NCBI GenBank assembly: GCA_963921795.1
Contig: OY997642.1
Location: forward strand, 2,947,946 to 3,011,945
DNA from: Nannobrachium achirus
Taxonomy: Eukaryota > Chordata > Actinopteri > Myctophiformes > Myctophidae
DNA: 64,000 nucleotides
Reading direction: 5' to 3'
Of this stretch, positions 46,311 through 61,735 are shown in pieces. Position numbers and translations under genes: made by a program. Below the pieces are notes generated by a model. It was not told the DNA's origin. It made no database searches and saw nothing but the letters and a program-made list of their open reading frames with translations. Positions within the stretch are counted from its first letter, which is position 1. Every line of letters begins with the position of its first letter.

Positions 46311-46605
46311 TACCAGCTCAGTGGCCTAGTGGTTTCAGTGTCTGCCCTGAGACTGGGAGATCCGGGTTCAAACCCGGGTTGTGTCATACCAAAGACTATA
46401 CAAAATTGGACCCAGTGCCTCCTGCTTGGCACTCAGCATCAAGGGTTGGATTGGGGGTAAGTCCCTGCGACATACTAGTGTCATGTCCAGGGGGTGTACT
46501 TGTACATCAAGCTGCCTCATGCTACATAAACAGGAGATAGGCTCCTGCCCTGTGAGACTCATGACTCGGCCGAGTCATATGGTCTTCATGGCTTGACAAG
46601 GCTTA
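46311..46605 (+). mobile_element. tRNA-derived SINE
   Basis: A box GTGGCCTAGTGGTTTCAGTG and B box CCGGGTTCAAACCCGG. Then comes a body known from fish SINEs (ACCAAAGACTATACAAAATT, GCTTGGCACTCAGCATCAAG). Confidence 0.85.
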
Positions 46606-46639
46606 CTATGTACAGTATCAAACTGGGTGAATAGTATCA

Positions 46640-46960
46640 CAGTATTTTATGTCTGTTGCATATAGTATTTTGCATACATGTTGTGTAAAGGTCAATTTGT
46701 GCTTTTACCTATAACTCCCCCGATTAGTGTAAAACTTTGTATGCACACTTCCCAGAGGCCAAGGAAAAACCTGTGCCCTGCATTTTTCCACATCTGCCAC
46801 CAGAAGGCCGAAAACACATTCTTCGATATTACTCCTTCAGATTTTATCAGAAAATCACACAAATCAGTACACACAGTATCTCTACAGTGATGTAATCATG
46901 ACGGATTTGTCCGATATCATATTCTATCTAATTGGCTAACATTGAATTCCAAGGTTTGCA
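46640..46960. repeat. Helitron-like body fragment
   Basis: ATAACTCCCCCGATTAGTG, CTGCCACCAGAAGGCCGA and ATCACACAAATCAGTACACA resemble the 15300-15560 body in layout. No gene. Confidence 0.4.
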
Positions 46961-47285
46961 GGATTGCTCCTTTTTGAACAAAATGTCTCAAATCATGAAC
47001 GTAGCCTGCTATGCGTGTGAGATTTTGCACACACATTCCCACTAGGCCAAGGAACAGATGCCACCCTTCTCACATTGGCCTGTTATAGCGCCACCAGCGG
47101 GTCAACTTTAGCAAAACACATTTTTGGAACAAAATGCCTCAAATCCCGCATGCAGCGTACGATTGCCATGAAAGGCCCAAGAACGCATGGCACCCTTTTC
47201 ACTTTGGCCTATTATAGAGTCACCACTAGGCCAAAAAAACCTACCTGACCTGCCGGAGTCCTGTTCGGAAGAACACTGCTTCTAG
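46961..47285 (+). mobile_element. Helitron-like 3' part ending in CTAG
   Basis: TGTTATAGCGCCACCAGCGG matches the array units. The end has hairpin GTTCGGAAGAAC, ACTGCTT, then CTAG and T (47283-47286). Confidence 0.7.
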
Positions 47286-47385
47286 TTTTTCTTTGATGTG
47301 TTCTTTGCTTTCCGTTGATGCCTTTTTGCTTTCCTGCTTTTTATGCCTTGGCCACTTTATCGCTGCTTGCAGCTATATTTATTAT
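47286..47385 (-). repeat. Inverted array fragment
   Basis: GGCCACTTTATCGCTGCTTG then CAGCTATATTTATT, the inverse of the array word AATATAGCTGCAAGCAGCG. It ends in an ATT run where the interrupted MITE appears to resume. Confidence 0.55.
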
Positions 47386-48310
<925 letters not shown>

Positions 48311-48999
48311 GAGGGATTGTTATGACACGACATTGAACTGACCGCATACCGCATACATTTATTAGAAAAAGTCATCCTAGTTATCGTCACAACAAGTTCA
48401 CATTTTCAAAATGCATCTTTCGAACAAACCAGCTAGTAAGGTAATTTATTTGTAAAGTATAGTATAAAGTATAAAGAATAGATTGGCATTAGTACGTCAT
48501 GGACATCAGGTTAACACAAGATCAAGACAAAAAGATCACTATGTTTTACCCTGAATAAAAACTGTCATGGGAGGAGAACTTTTATTTTTAGAGCAGTTAA
48601 ATTCTGGAACTTGTTGCGACAATAACTAGGATGACTTTTGCTTGAGTGATCTTGTTTTATTTTTTCAGTTTTTCTAATAAATGTATGCGGTATGCGGTCA
48701 GGTCTAGGCCTTGTTTCAGGGAGGAGGACGCCCCAGCACTACTGACTGCGTCACCGTGCCCCCTAGGAAAGCATACTGTATATTAACCACTTCAGCTCTG
48801 TGTACATTTTGGCAATTTGAGAATAGACTACATGATCACAATGTGTCGCATCGTGACGCCTAGATCTGCTATTTTCAAAAGATTGTTATACTGGTACATT
48901 TGAGAACTTGTGAAATGGGACTTTCTGCATCTTTCATAATGATTTCCACATGATGCAACAACCCTGCTTTCAGTATGACTCCGTATTCAGAAGAATACA
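48311..48999. other. MITE remnants, one palindrome, no gene
   Basis: A palindrome-like site lies at 48820-48880 (ACATGATCACAATGTG, CATCGTGACG). A short piece of the DANA-type SINE (CGTCACCGTGCCCCCTAGG) is at 48749-48767. Confidence 0.5.
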
Positions 49000-49810
<811 letters not shown>

Positions 49811-49815
49811 ATTTT

Positions 49816-50284
49816 TTCACCCAGTGCTAATTGCCTATGTAATCCTGGGCTCTGCTCTCCCTCTGCCGCGCCTGGGGAGACAACGGACTGACCTCATGCT
49901 TCCTTCTATGCATGAGGAGTCCAAGTTGTTTCTTTTCGCCTGAAAGTTAGGGATTTCCCTGGTTTGGACGTAGCGCGTGGAAGGAACACGTTATTCCAAC
50001 CAGTTCCTTTCCCCTCCATCAGGCGCCCCGGCTGGCCAGGGGGAGGCATTATTGAGACCAGGATTACTGCATGTTTTTGTGAGGGTATCAACCCTAGGAG
50101 ATACGGGGAGAACATGCAAACTCCACACAGAAAGGCCCTATCGCCAATCCCACCTAGGCTGTGGGCGCTGATGACGCGGAGGGAGGAACACGCCCCCAGT
50201 GCCCACAGCGTCCCCCTGCGGGAATCAAACCCAGGACCTTCTAGCTGTGAGGCGAAGCGCTAACCACTGCGCCACCGTGCCCCC
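49816..50284 (-). mobile_element. DANA-type tRNA-derived SINE, full-length
   Basis: Inverse of the SINE at 34744. The A and B boxes lie near the right end (50215-50278) and the tail near the left end (TTTTTTCACCCAGTGCTAAT). Confidence 0.9.
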
Positions 50285-50351
50285 TAATTCCAATCCTTTT
50301 TATATTAACAACTTTAACCCTAGTGTCTATATATTCTGAGAACTGTAGCCA

Positions 50352-50420
50352 AAAATAGCAGATCTACAAGCTCACAACGCCTCGCACTGCGAGGCATTGT
50401 GAGCTTGTAGATCGGCTTTT
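50352..50420. repeat. TCTACAAGC-type palindrome
   Basis: GCAGATCTACAAGCTCACAA and its near-perfect inverse TTGTGAGCTTGTAGATCGGC around CGCCTCGCACTGCGAGGC. One G-T wobble is possible in the stem. Confidence 0.88.
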
Positions 50421-51650
50421 TTAGCAAAGAGCTTTGGAGGGGGAAAAGAGCAGAATAAGTACTGTGAAAGGTCAAGTTTATTAAGTATTGACTTTGTTTG
50501 GTTGTTGGGGTTCCTGCTTCATCTCTCTCTCTCAACTAAGGGGTCCTTGGCCTGAAAACATAGCATTCTTGAAACATTTTCAAGAATGCTACGTATAGAG
50601 CAGGGGTCTGCTCTATACAGTACGTAGCATTCTTGAAAAAGAAAATCACTTTTGACCACAACAAATAGTGTAAAAGCGATTGGCTCATAGGCTCCACTCT
50701 ATGCTATGAGGGGGTCTGGGTTCTGCTGGGGAAACTGGACAACAGGAGCATTTCTGCCTAATAGACCCCATGGACAGTCTTTTGGGATCAATATCAGTTG
50801 GAAAATGAGCCTAGAAGTGACATACTACAGGGTGGGGTGATGAGCTATCACTTAAAGGGATATTCCACTTTCAACAGGGAGCAGTGGAAGGGTCTCTCTC
50901 CACATACATTCATTAAAAACACCCATTATTTTTTGCTGGTGACTCATACTACCCTCTTAACACATCTGTTGCCATGGCTTATTTCTGTCTGTACTGTGCT
51001 CTTGCCATGTTTTTGACCAACTTCGAAGACAGCCTCCGCATTCAGTTTTATCGTGACAAAATCACACAACACACCGAATGAAAGAGGAGATTCTCTAGTT
51101 TCACCCGGTCCAAGAACCATGTTTCTACGATGTTCGCTTCTGTATTTATAGGCCAGACAAAAAAAAAAAAGCGGCCAAAAATGACCCCTTTTTAGACCTT
51201 GTTTTGAGAAAAACAGCTTTTAGTGAATGATACTATCAGGCTGAAAACTCACTTGATCTTTTTAGCTTTGACTTCAATGACTTCAATATTGTATTTACAG
51301 TATTTTTCCTTCAAAGAAATACAAAAGAATAAGACAAATAAGTGTTTTTTATTTTGTTTCTTTACCGTTTTCAATCAAGTGTATTCTTGCTAGTTCAGTG
51401 TTTCTCTGGCTTGTTCACATTGTTTCTCACATTGTGTGTGTGCGCGCGTGCATGCGTGCGCCTGTACGTGTGCACGTTCACAGTTCAGAGTCTGCATGCG
51501 TGCTCGTGTGCGTGTGCATGTTCACAGTTCAGAGGCTGCGTGCGTGCACGTGTGAGTTGAGATGAGGCCGGTCAGAAACAGCAGGCTCCTCTGCACGAAC
51601 CACTACCTATAAATATAGAAAAATAAAATCCATTTACAATACAATACAAT
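50421..51650. other. MITE left end and minor repeats, no gene
   Basis: 50856-50975 is a left end of the AGGGATATT MITE after TTAA (50852-50855). 50558-50628 contains inverted AGCATTCTTGAAA words. 51430-51555 has two copies of GTTCACAGTTCAGAG with GC/GT runs. No gene recognised. Confidence 0.5.
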
Positions 51651-51654
51651 GTGT

Positions 51655-52434
<780 letters not shown>

Positions 52435-52747
52435 AAACACATTTATCTATCCCTCCAGCCCTCTCTCTCTCTCCCCCTCCCAGATGGGAGGAAAAAAAAA
52501 CACAAATCAATTTACACCTTTAGCCTAAAAGTTTTAGCAGACACATTTATCCTACCCAGAGCAATTTAGATTATAAAAAATACATTGATTCATCTGACGA
52601 TTATATAGGCTATATATATATAAAATACAAACTCACTGGAAAGTTGTGTTCTGGGTCTCTGGGAATGGGATGTGTGCCTTCGATCTCGCTGTGGTTTCCA
52701 CTCTTCACCGAGTCAGTCAGGGGACTACACAACACCTCCCTCCCCAT

Positions 52748-52833
52748 GCGAGGCGTTGTGTGCTTGTAGATCGGCTGGCGTTGTGTGCTTGTAGATCGGC
52801 TGGCATTGTGTGCTTGTAGATCGGCTGTTTTAG
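52748..52833. repeat. Right half of the palindrome, three tandem copies
   Basis: Three copies of GTTGTGTGCTTGTAGATCGG (about 52755, 52780 and 52806), preceded by GCGAGGC. The left half is absent. Confidence 0.85.
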
Positions 52834-53815
52834 ACTGCGACTTCTGAGAGCTGAATGGACTCGCGTTCGCGACTGGTTCCGCGCACCACCGCGACCGCGA
52901 CCAGCTGCTGTTGTTAGCGCCACCGTCTTTGAAGGAGGTGACATTGTTGTAATGAAATAGAACATGTTTTTTTTGTCACAGTGACCCACTAACAGGACAT
53001 TCACAGCAGCCTGTGATAGACTAGAGTGTGTTGTGATGATGCTGCTGATGATGATGATGAGGAAGAATATGTTGTTTGTCACCGCGACCGACTAATTCTT
53101 GTGGGGGTCCGCTTACTATCCCGACGGGCCGCTGTTCCGGCTAGCGTGGGCAGGTTTTTAGTTACTGAGGTAAGGTTACTGAGGTTGTGATGATGATGAT
53201 GAGTAAAATGGATAGTCCCGCTGCTGTTGTAGCGCAGCGTCGCCATCTTTGATGGTGAAGTAGAAATTACAGCGACCCACTAGTCACTAGTTTGTTTGAT
53301 GTGACTGATGATGATGATGAAGCTGCAGAATAATGTAACGATAGGCAGGCAGACTAGAGTTGTTGCGGTGGGTGATGATCACAACTTGATTGTGTGTCAC
53401 AAACACACACCCTGGCTTCAGTCCATTGGTAGGTGGTCCACTAATCTGACAATGGCGCCATCGTGTGTAATAAAGATGAAATTGACTAGCCTGGACCATA
53501 GAGTTATAGGCCTGGACGCACTGAAAGGCATTTCGTCATAGCGAGTTATTATGAATTTCATATTTGAGCCATTTGAGCCATGGTTTAGCAATATTGTGGT
53601 TCATGGGAAGCATTTGTCTTTGTTTTTGGTCACATTACTTGTTGAATATGTGATTTCTGACTTATTTTTTACCACAGAAGCACCAAACTTTGTCACAAGA
53701 TGGGTGAGAGTGTAATTAACCTAATTAAGTAATTAAGGCCAAACTCGGGAAACTCGGGGTTGGCACAGCGGTCTATTTGAAATCAAACTCGGGAAACTCG
53801 GGGTTGGCACCATAT
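52834..53815. other. No gene called; GC-richer stretch with GATGAT runs
   Basis: GC-rich CGACCGCGACCAGC sequence, several GATGATGATGA runs and two copies of AAACTCGGGAAACTCGGGG (53743, 53785). No frame or splice structure is convincing. Confidence 0.4.
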
Positions 53816-53820
53816 GTGTT

Positions 53821-54211
53821 AATACGTGAGCAGGCCGTGTTTTTTCGCTAACTTTTTTCATTTATTTTTAAATTTATTTGGGAAAATGGAAAAAATGAAA
53901 TACAAAACAATAATTATTAAAAATAAATGAAAAAAGTTATCGAAGAAACACGGCCTGCTCACGTATTAGGAGGGTATTTTGAGTCACCCGAAAAAATTAT
54001 GGGTGTTTTTAATGAATCTATCATGGTTAAAATGAAGTTTGAAGTTACAATGGGTGTGTGTGGGGAGAGGCCCTGGGCCTGGAGGGCCTGGTAACATTTA
54101 CATCAAATATCTAAATATTCAATCAAGCTAATTCAAAACTCAGGGTATTCATAAAAGCCTGATTAGATGATAAAATAACAAAAGTTTTTTTGAAAGTGAA
54201 ATATCCCTTTA
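53821..54211. mobile_element. Left-truncated copy of the palindromic TTAA MITE
   Basis: Starts at the central GTGAGCAGGCCGTG region and runs to the right end AAATATCCCTTTAA, matching 37370-37745. Confidence 0.8.
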
Positions 54212-54683
54212 AGTGCCCCTCTACCCCCTTTCCCTTCTTATAAGTGAGCGCTCCCATTTCCCCTAGCTCCCCGCAGGCTTGCTTCACGGCTATCCACCTG
54301 TTTCCGCGAGAATTTACTGTAGCATTATGTGTGGGACACTTCCGGAGAACAGCAGATATACAAGCTCACGCCGGAAGCTGCCGCACACGTTCTGCGCAAT
54401 GCATGATGTGATGTTGGAAAGTTGTGGATATAGGCTCAGCCTCTCGCTGCAGGGGAGAAGGGAGACGGCCTCTTATGTCAAGCGAGTCTCTGCAGAAAGC
54501 ACAACTGGTAGTATACAGTATCGGGCGATGCGAGGAAAAAAAAAATATTTTTCGGTTGTTGCGGTGAAGGTGTTGCTCCACAATAAACTCTCAGTTTCAC
54601 TTCTACGTTCATACATGCTGCAACAACACTGCTTTCACTCTGACTCTGTATTCAGAAGAATTCAACAACCTGTGTGCGCGCGC

Positions 54684-54765
<82 letters not shown>

Positions 54766-55204
54766 ATGCGTCTCCATCTGGTTTCCAGTCAATGATGATT
54801 CATAATGGTCATGAGCAAATGACCAGTTGAAAACGTAGTTGAAAACAAAACCATTTTTACTCCACTACAATTATTTTACTACTTTAGTTACTGCTTACTT
54901 TGTAGATTATTGCGACCGAAGGTCGCATTATACCCTGAAAAACCTGGAGTGCAACACAACATAAAAATATGTCTTTGTTCTACTGGATCTCTTCTACACT
55001 AGTCCCTCCCTGACATTTTAGTCTAGTTTTTATGTGTTGATGGAATTGTCATTATTTATTCTTAGTTTTAGTCATCATTGCTTTGCGTTTATTTCGTTTT
55101 CACCAGTGCAAAAAAAGGTAGTTGACAAAAACTTTTCATCGTAGCTTTAGTCGACGAAATCAAGACTGCTAAAATGACCGAGGTCTGCACTGAAACCAAA
55201 ATGT
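54212..55204. other. Repeat block with GT tract; no gene
   Basis: 54349 holds a left palindrome arm (CAGATATACAAGCTCACG). 54640-54910 repeats the 47650 block, with a GT tract at 54689-54763. 54907-54926 is a GCGACCGAAGGTCGC hairpin in an ATT context. Confidence 0.55.
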
Positions 55205-55605
55205 GTTTTTATTCGAAAGAATGCTATACGATTTCCAGAGGGAAACAGTTAGCAGTGGTAGTCTATTGTTCATTCTGTAGTAAATATGTCAAAACTTAAT
55301 GAAATTACAGGTTAAGCAAACAGCATCAGCATTGCAATAAGGGATTTTAATAGTGTGTATTTGTATTGGATAGAGATCATTCATCCCCTGACTCTAATAA
55401 ATAAATAAATAAATACAGTATTAGGAGAATATTGAATTGACCTGAGAAGTATTGCGTAGAAGTGATGTATAGGTTCTATCGCCAATCCTGGTACTGAGAA
55501 TCCGTTCTCAAATGTCTTTAGCAGACACTGTCCCAGTGGAGCTGCATCTTTCATAGTCACATATCTACCCCACCACCATGTCAGGGCACACATAGTAACC
55601 TGAAA
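55205..55605 (-). pseudogene. CALHM-like remnant (third copy)
   Basis: On the minus strand 55600-55442 matches the 3' part of CALHM exon 1. GRYVTMKDAAPL is in frame, then diverged sequence runs to CTTCTCAG and GT at the normal donor place. The following intron matches intron 1 (ATGCTGATGCTGTTTGC) and a scrap of exon 2 (TAGCATTCTTT, about 55220). The membrane exon start, most of exon 2 and exons 3-4 are missing. Confidence 0.75.
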
Positions 55606-56101
55606 CGAACAGCGGGGGGCAATATGTCACATACTAATAGGGCTAAAATATGTTGGAAGTTGTATCAGTTGCTGTGGTGCAGTGGTAGGGTAAAAGTCTC
55701 ATAACCAAGAGATTTTGAAATCAAAACCTGCTGGCTGCCACAATTTCTCACTACTTTCGCCGGCCGTTAACGGCTAAATATAGCCATTCAAATGCCGTTG
55801 AAATAATGTCTAGTCTATATCTAGATGTTGAAAAAACTTGCATTTTTAGACCTCTCAGAGACCATTTTTAGCTAGATGTCAGCTGACGGCTAAGACGTGA
55901 TTTAAACGTTTTTTTAGCCCTCTAATTGCTCAGTGGGCATCATCTCGGCCCTGTGGTGTGGACAGATCCCCTTTCTCTCAAGGCTAGCTGTCTCACACAG
56001 CCTCTGTGGACACAGAGTCTGGACGAGTAGGTGTGTCTTGGATGGTACTGTTGTTTGACAGTCCCACTGTTTGGATCACCTCCCTGTCATTTCCCACAGC
56101 C

Positions 56102-56265
56102 AGGCACGTGCACACATAGACATCAAAGGGGGCTTGAGCCCCTGCCCTAAACAAACAGTGCCCTCTCCAGACCATGAATGCAGTTTTTATATGGTGAAAG
56201 AAATGCAAACGCCCCTCTTTTCATGCCATACCTGAAGGCTTGTCGAAACTCTCCTGAACTTGAAT
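56102..56265. repeat. Dispersed repeat shared with 33540-33745
   Basis: GACATCAAAGGGGGCTTGAG, GACCATGAATGCAG and CATACCTGAAGGC. It includes GGCACGTGCACACATAGA. Confidence 0.7.
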
Positions 56266-56366
56266 GCAGCATCTTATGTTTTCTTTCTATTTTTTCTTTA
56301 TTATTATTATTTTATAGAATGCCATTACGCCACATCTCCAGTATTCACCTCATTATGTTTCAGTGT

Positions 56367-56620
56367 GGTATGAAGTACCGAATATAGCCAACCTCCAGCT
56401 AAGGTATGAAGTACAGAATATAGCCAACCTCCAGCTAAGGTATGAAGTACAGAATATAGCCAACCTCCAGCTAAGGTATGAAGTACAGAATATAGCCGAC
56501 CTCCAGCTAAGGTATGAAGTACAGAATATAGCCGACCTCCAGCTAAGGTATGAAGTACAGAATATAGCCGACCTCCAGCTAAGGTATGAAGTACAGAATA
56601 TAGCCGACCTCCAGCCAAGG
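56367..56620. repeat. 36-bp minisatellite, seven copies
   Basis: Unit GGTATGAAGTACAGAATATA then GCCAACCTCCAGCTAA. The AAC variant fills the first three units and GAC the later ones. Confidence 0.95.
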
Positions 56621-56680
56621 TATGCTGTTTCCAGTGTCAGAAGGCCTGACAGCGACGCCTAGTGGCTGGACTTGGTCATG

Positions 56681-56902
56681 GCCTGCAGACAGGTGTTTCA
56701 GTAGGTGATTAGCTACAGACAGGTGTTTCAGTAGGTGATTAGCTACAGACAGGTGTTTCAGTAGGTGATCAGCTACAGACAGGTGTTTCAGTAGGTGATT
56801 AGCTACAGACAGGTGTTTCAGTAGGTGATGAGCTACAGACAGGTGTTTCAGTAGGTGATCAGCTACAGACAGGTGTTTCAGTAGGTGATTAGCTACAGAC
56901 AG
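56681..56902. repeat. 30-bp minisatellite, seven copies
   Basis: Unit CTACAGACAGGTGTTTCAGT then AGGTGATTAG, with a T/C/G variant at one site. It directly follows the 36-bp array. Confidence 0.95.
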
Positions 56903-57289
56903 CTTTCTTCATTCAGTATAATGTTTGCCACAGAGAGGACTAGTCACACCACGCTTTCTGTGTGTGTTTACTCCAACATTGTCCTTTTTGTGCGTTCATG
57001 AAACCAATGTGAGTAGGCTACCTTATTTATGTTGTGAGTGTATATTTGGCTGTTTGCTTGTCTGTATGTTTTGTTTTATGACTTTTATATTGGCACATGC
57101 CCTGTATTTGTTTGGCTACAGCACTAGCTCCTCACTATCTGTCAATTGTTTGTAGCCTTTTACACTGTGTATCCTTCTATTGTGAGGAGGTTTATTTCTT
57201 TGCTTACTGTTGTTTACCGTATTTGGACAGTTTGGAGTTCATCAGAGTTTATCTTTGCTACATTTAAGAGTTTGGTGGATGTCTTAATG

Positions 57290-57848
57290 CAGGGACGTGC
57301 TGGGCCCCTGATTCAGCCCGGGAAAAAGAGTTGGAGAGGCCCCATTGCGCGCTATAGAGAGAGATCTCTCTCTATAGCGCTGCTGCTACTCAAAGATTTG
57401 TCATTTCAGATCATGACAAAGTGACAAGCCAGTGGGCCAGTTACATGAGTTATATTTCGTCGTCGTCGGGTGGAAACCTTGTATGTCCAAAACCATTTGT
57501 TTTGTATTTATCATTTTAAAAATGATTTAAACTAATGAAAACAGCCGATCTACAAGGTGCGAGGCGTTGTGTGCTTGTAGATCTGCTGTTTTCACTACTT
57601 TTGTGCAACGGCCTTGTATGATGAAGCAGGGCTTTGCTTTGCGAAAGAATGTATACATTTGAAACTTGGAGATACGAGGTTTCTGCCCGACAGTGACAAT
57701 TTACTTTGTTGGCCGCCCAGCCGCCAAAATGGAACAAAGGCCGACATTTTATTTTTATTTTTTTCCCTAATGGCCGGCCTGGACCGGCCGGGAATGAACC
57801 AGCCGCTCGGGAGTTGTCCCGCTTTTCCCAATAGCCAGCACGTCCCTG
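57290..57848. mobile_element. hAT-type MITE, second copy of the CAGGGACGTG family
   Basis: Ends CAGGGACGTGCTGG and CCAGCACGTCCCTG. It carries the same internal AGATCT palindrome and a TCTACAAGC palindrome shortened on its left arm (57537-57597). Flanks TCTTAATG and ACTTACTG may be a decayed 8-bp duplication. Confidence 0.88.
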
Positions 57849-58315
57849 ACTTACTGTGAAGATTTGTTTAACTGATTACAGTCCATCATGCTAGTGTATA
57901 TGGATGCTAATGCTGATTGTATTTCTTTATGCTAGTAACTATGTATGTTTGTTAGCTAATGTTAATATTATTTATTTATTCCCTGCAAGCCAAATGACGT
58001 CATGATGACGTCATGATAACGTCCTCCGGTGACTCCGGTGGCGTTCAGAACAAGGCCAGATCACAGCCCTTGATGATGATCTTGATGTCATTACCGGGAC
58101 GTCATATGGACTATAGGATTATTGTTACTGTTTGTAATGTTCGTTGAAATATGAGCATGTAAGGTTGTATTCTGGGACATATCTGACTAGTTATGATATT
58201 TATCTGGCCTCGATCGGACCCTCTCTGATTAATCCAGGACGTCCGTTTTGGTGGGCAGGATTTATGTTGGTTGAAATCAGGTGATATTCTAGGCCAGATC
58301 TGACTAGTCATGGTT
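57849..58315. other. No gene; CRE-like doublet
   Basis: ATGACGTCATGATGACGTCA occurs at about 57995. No coding support. Confidence 0.4.
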
Positions 58316-58725
58316 TGACTTGATCTGACCCCAATGGAGACGTCACTGATTGGTCCAGGTCCTGACCGTGGAGATGTCACTGATTGGTCCAGGTCCTGAC
58401 CGTGGAGATGTCACTGATTGGTCCAGGTCCTGACCGTGGAGATGTCACTGATTGGTCCAGGTCCTGTCTGGCCCCAATGGAGACGTCACTGATTGGTTCA
58501 GGTCCTGTATGGCCCCAATGGAGACGTCACTGATTGGTTCAGGTCCTGTATGGCCCCAATGGAGACGTCACTGATTGGTTCAGGTCCTGTCTGGCCTCAA
58601 TGGAGACGTCACTGATTGGTCCAGGTCCTGTCTGGCCTCAATGGAGAAGTCACTGATTGGTCCAGGTCCTGTATGGCCCCAATGGAGACGTCACTGATTG
58701 GTCCAGGTCCTGACCGTGTTTGCTG
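58316..58725. repeat. 41/34-bp minisatellite
   Basis: About ten units of GTCACTGATTGGTCCAGGTC followed either by CTGACCGTGGAGAT (34 bp) or CTGTCTGGCCCCAATGGAGA (41 bp). CACTGATTGG repeats the inverse CCAAT pentamer. Confidence 0.92.
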
Positions 58726-59149
58726 GGTTGTTTTAATTTCAGACCACACCCCCTTTGAAAACCCATATTATGTGAATGGAATATTTATTCATAAAGAAGT
58801 CCCTTCTCCAGACCCGGCCTGATTCTCTGATCGGAATCTAGTCCATATTGTCCGCACTCAACTAGTAGTCTAGTATCCCTGTTCTTTAGTAATTGGAGGT
58901 GTCCCCCTTCGTTACATCCAGTATTTTCACCAAAATTAAGGCCCTTTTAGAAATGTCAGCCCCTGGCCCTGCCTCTCTAACATTCTCTGCTGAAGTACTT
59001 CAAGTACTTGAGACTAAAAATACAAAAGTATCGGTATCAAAATGTATTTTTTAAGTACTCATGCAGAATGTACCGTTTCACAAGTTCTTAGTAAATTGTA
59101 TAAATAGTTTTGGCTCTGAAAAAGAAGAAGAAGCTCTAAACAGCCTAAA

Positions 59150-61735
59150 ACAAAATAGGGTCCTGCTTAACCTTCATCCTCGGACTCACCTAAACCTAAA
59201 CCTAAACCTAAACCCTACTCACCAGTTAAGAGTGGGGTGGCTCAGAGTAGATGACAGAGTACAGCATCTTGCAATGGGCCTAGATACACTACACCACTAA
59301 GATACCCATGTACCTGACTAAATACTGGTCTACAAGATACACTACACCACTAAGATACCCATGTATCTGACTAAATACTGGTCTACAAGATACACTACAC
59401 CACTAAGATACCCATGTATCTGACTAAATACTGGTCTACAAGATACACTACACCACTAAGATACCCATGTGCCTGACTAAATACTGGTCTACAAGATACA
59501 CTACACCACTAAGATACCCATGTATCTGACTAAATACTGGTCTACAAGATACACTACACCACTAAGATACCCATGTATCTGACTAAATACTGGTCTACAA
59601 GATACACTACACCACTAAGATACCCATGTGCCTGAACTAAATACTGGTCTACAAGATGCACTACACCACTAAGATACCCATGTACCTGACTAAATACTGG
59701 TCTACAAGATACACTACACCACTAAGATACCCATGTATCTGACTAAATACTGGTCTACAAGATACACTACACCACTAAGATACCCATGTATCTGACTAAA
59801 TACTGGTCTACAAGATACACTACACCACTAAGATACCCATGTGCCTGAACTAAATACTGGTCTACAAGATGCACTACACCACTAAGATACCCATGTACCT
59901 GACTAAATGCTGGTCTACAAGATACACTACATCACTAAGATACCCATGTACCTGACTAAATACTGGTCTACAAGATACACTACACCACTAAGATACCCAT
60001 GTACCTGACTAAATACTGGTCTACAAGATACACTACACCACTAAGATACCCATGTACCTGACTAAATACTGGTCTACAAGATACACTACACCACTAAGAT
60101 ACCCATGTACCTGGCAAAATACTGGTGTACAAGATACACTACACCACTATGATACCCATGTACCTGACTAAATACTGTTCTACAAGATACACTACACCAC
60201 TAAGATACCCATGTACCTGACTAACTACTGGTCTACAAGATACACTACATCACTAAGATACCCATGTACCTGACTAACTACTGGTCTACAAGATACACTA
60301 CACCACTAAGATACCCATGTACCTGTCAAAATACTGGTCTACAAGATACACTACACCACTAAGATACCCATGTACCTGACTAAATACTGGTCTACAAGAT
60401 ACACTACACCACTAAGATACCCATGTATCTGACTAAATACTGGTCTACTAGATACACTACACCACTAAGATACCCATGTATCTGACTAAATACTGGTCTA
60501 CAAGATACACTACACCACTAAGATACCCATGTGCCTGAACTAAATACTGGTCTACAAGATGCACTACACCACTAAGATACCCATGTACCTGACTAACTAC
60601 TGGTCTACAAGATACACTACACCACTAAGATACCTATGTACCTGACTAAATACTGGTCTACAAGATACACTACATCACTAAGATACCCATGTACCTGACT
60701 AAATACTGGTCTACAAGATACACTACACCACTAAGATACCCATGTACCTGACTAAATACTGGTCTACAAGATACACTACACCACTAAGATACCCATGTAC
60801 CTGACTAAATACTGGTCTACAAGATACACTACACCACTAAGATACCCATGTACCTGACTAACTACTGGTCTACAAGATACACTACACCACTAAGATACCC
60901 ATGTACCTGACTAACTGGTCTACAAGATACACTACACCACTAAGATACCCATGTACCTGACTAACTACTGGTCTACAAGATACACTACACCACTAAGATA
61001 CCCATGTACCTGACTAACTGGTCTACAAGATACACTACACCACTAAGATACCCATGTACCTGACTAAATACTGGTGTACAAGATACACTACACCACTCAG
61101 ATACCCATGTACCTGACTAAATACTGGTGTACAAGATACACTACACCACTAAGATACCCATGTACCTGACTAAATACTGGTCTACAAGATACACTACACC
61201 TCCAAGATAGCCTACCCATGTACATGACTATTCCAAAACGTCAAGGATGTCCACAATTACAACACCAGAGGCAGCGCCACAGATCACGTTCAACCCAGAG
61301 TCGACTCAAAGGGTCAAAATTGTTCTCCTGCTACACCACTAAAATGTGGAACGCCCAACGAAGGCCTTAAAGGAGTGTAAATCCCTAACTTCCTTTAAAA
61401 CCGCTCTGAAAAAGCACTTACAGGAGGCTGCCACTCCAAACGGGCAACTTTAAACACAACCTAACCTTACCCTTCCTTGACCCCCTGACCCTTCTTTGTA
61501 AATACTTTTTTGCATTGTTGTTTTGGCTTACAACTGTTTATTTTTCTACTGCATAGTACTGTGTTCTATTTGTCTATCATTCAATGTTATATGAGTTATA
61601 AAAGGATCTCTATGTAAATAAGCCGCTTACCTGAGTTTCCTTTGAGTTGACCTTGTATCAGTGAACCGTATACTGTCATGAAACTATATGTTTCCCTATG
61701 CAAAACTTCTAATAAATACTTCAATCAATCAATTG
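59150..61735 (+). mobile_element. LINE 3' part with internal 53-bp minisatellite (~36 copies)
   Basis: The left flank reads VGWLRVDDRVQHLAMGLD (59220-59285). The right flank (61225-61440) reads NVKDVHNYNTRGSATDH with small shifts, then a 3' UTR and (CAAT) tail to 61735. Between them (59285-61200) lie about 36 copies of a 53-bp unit that encodes YKIHYT-KIPMYLTKYW once per unit in a shifting frame. In the unexpanded LINE at 36387-37075 this segment occurs once. The polymerase frame is destroyed. Confidence 0.88.

Noticed and set aside
56325..56662. 97- and 99-aa repeat frames
   Set aside because: Artefacts of the 36-bp minisatellite; both strands are open.
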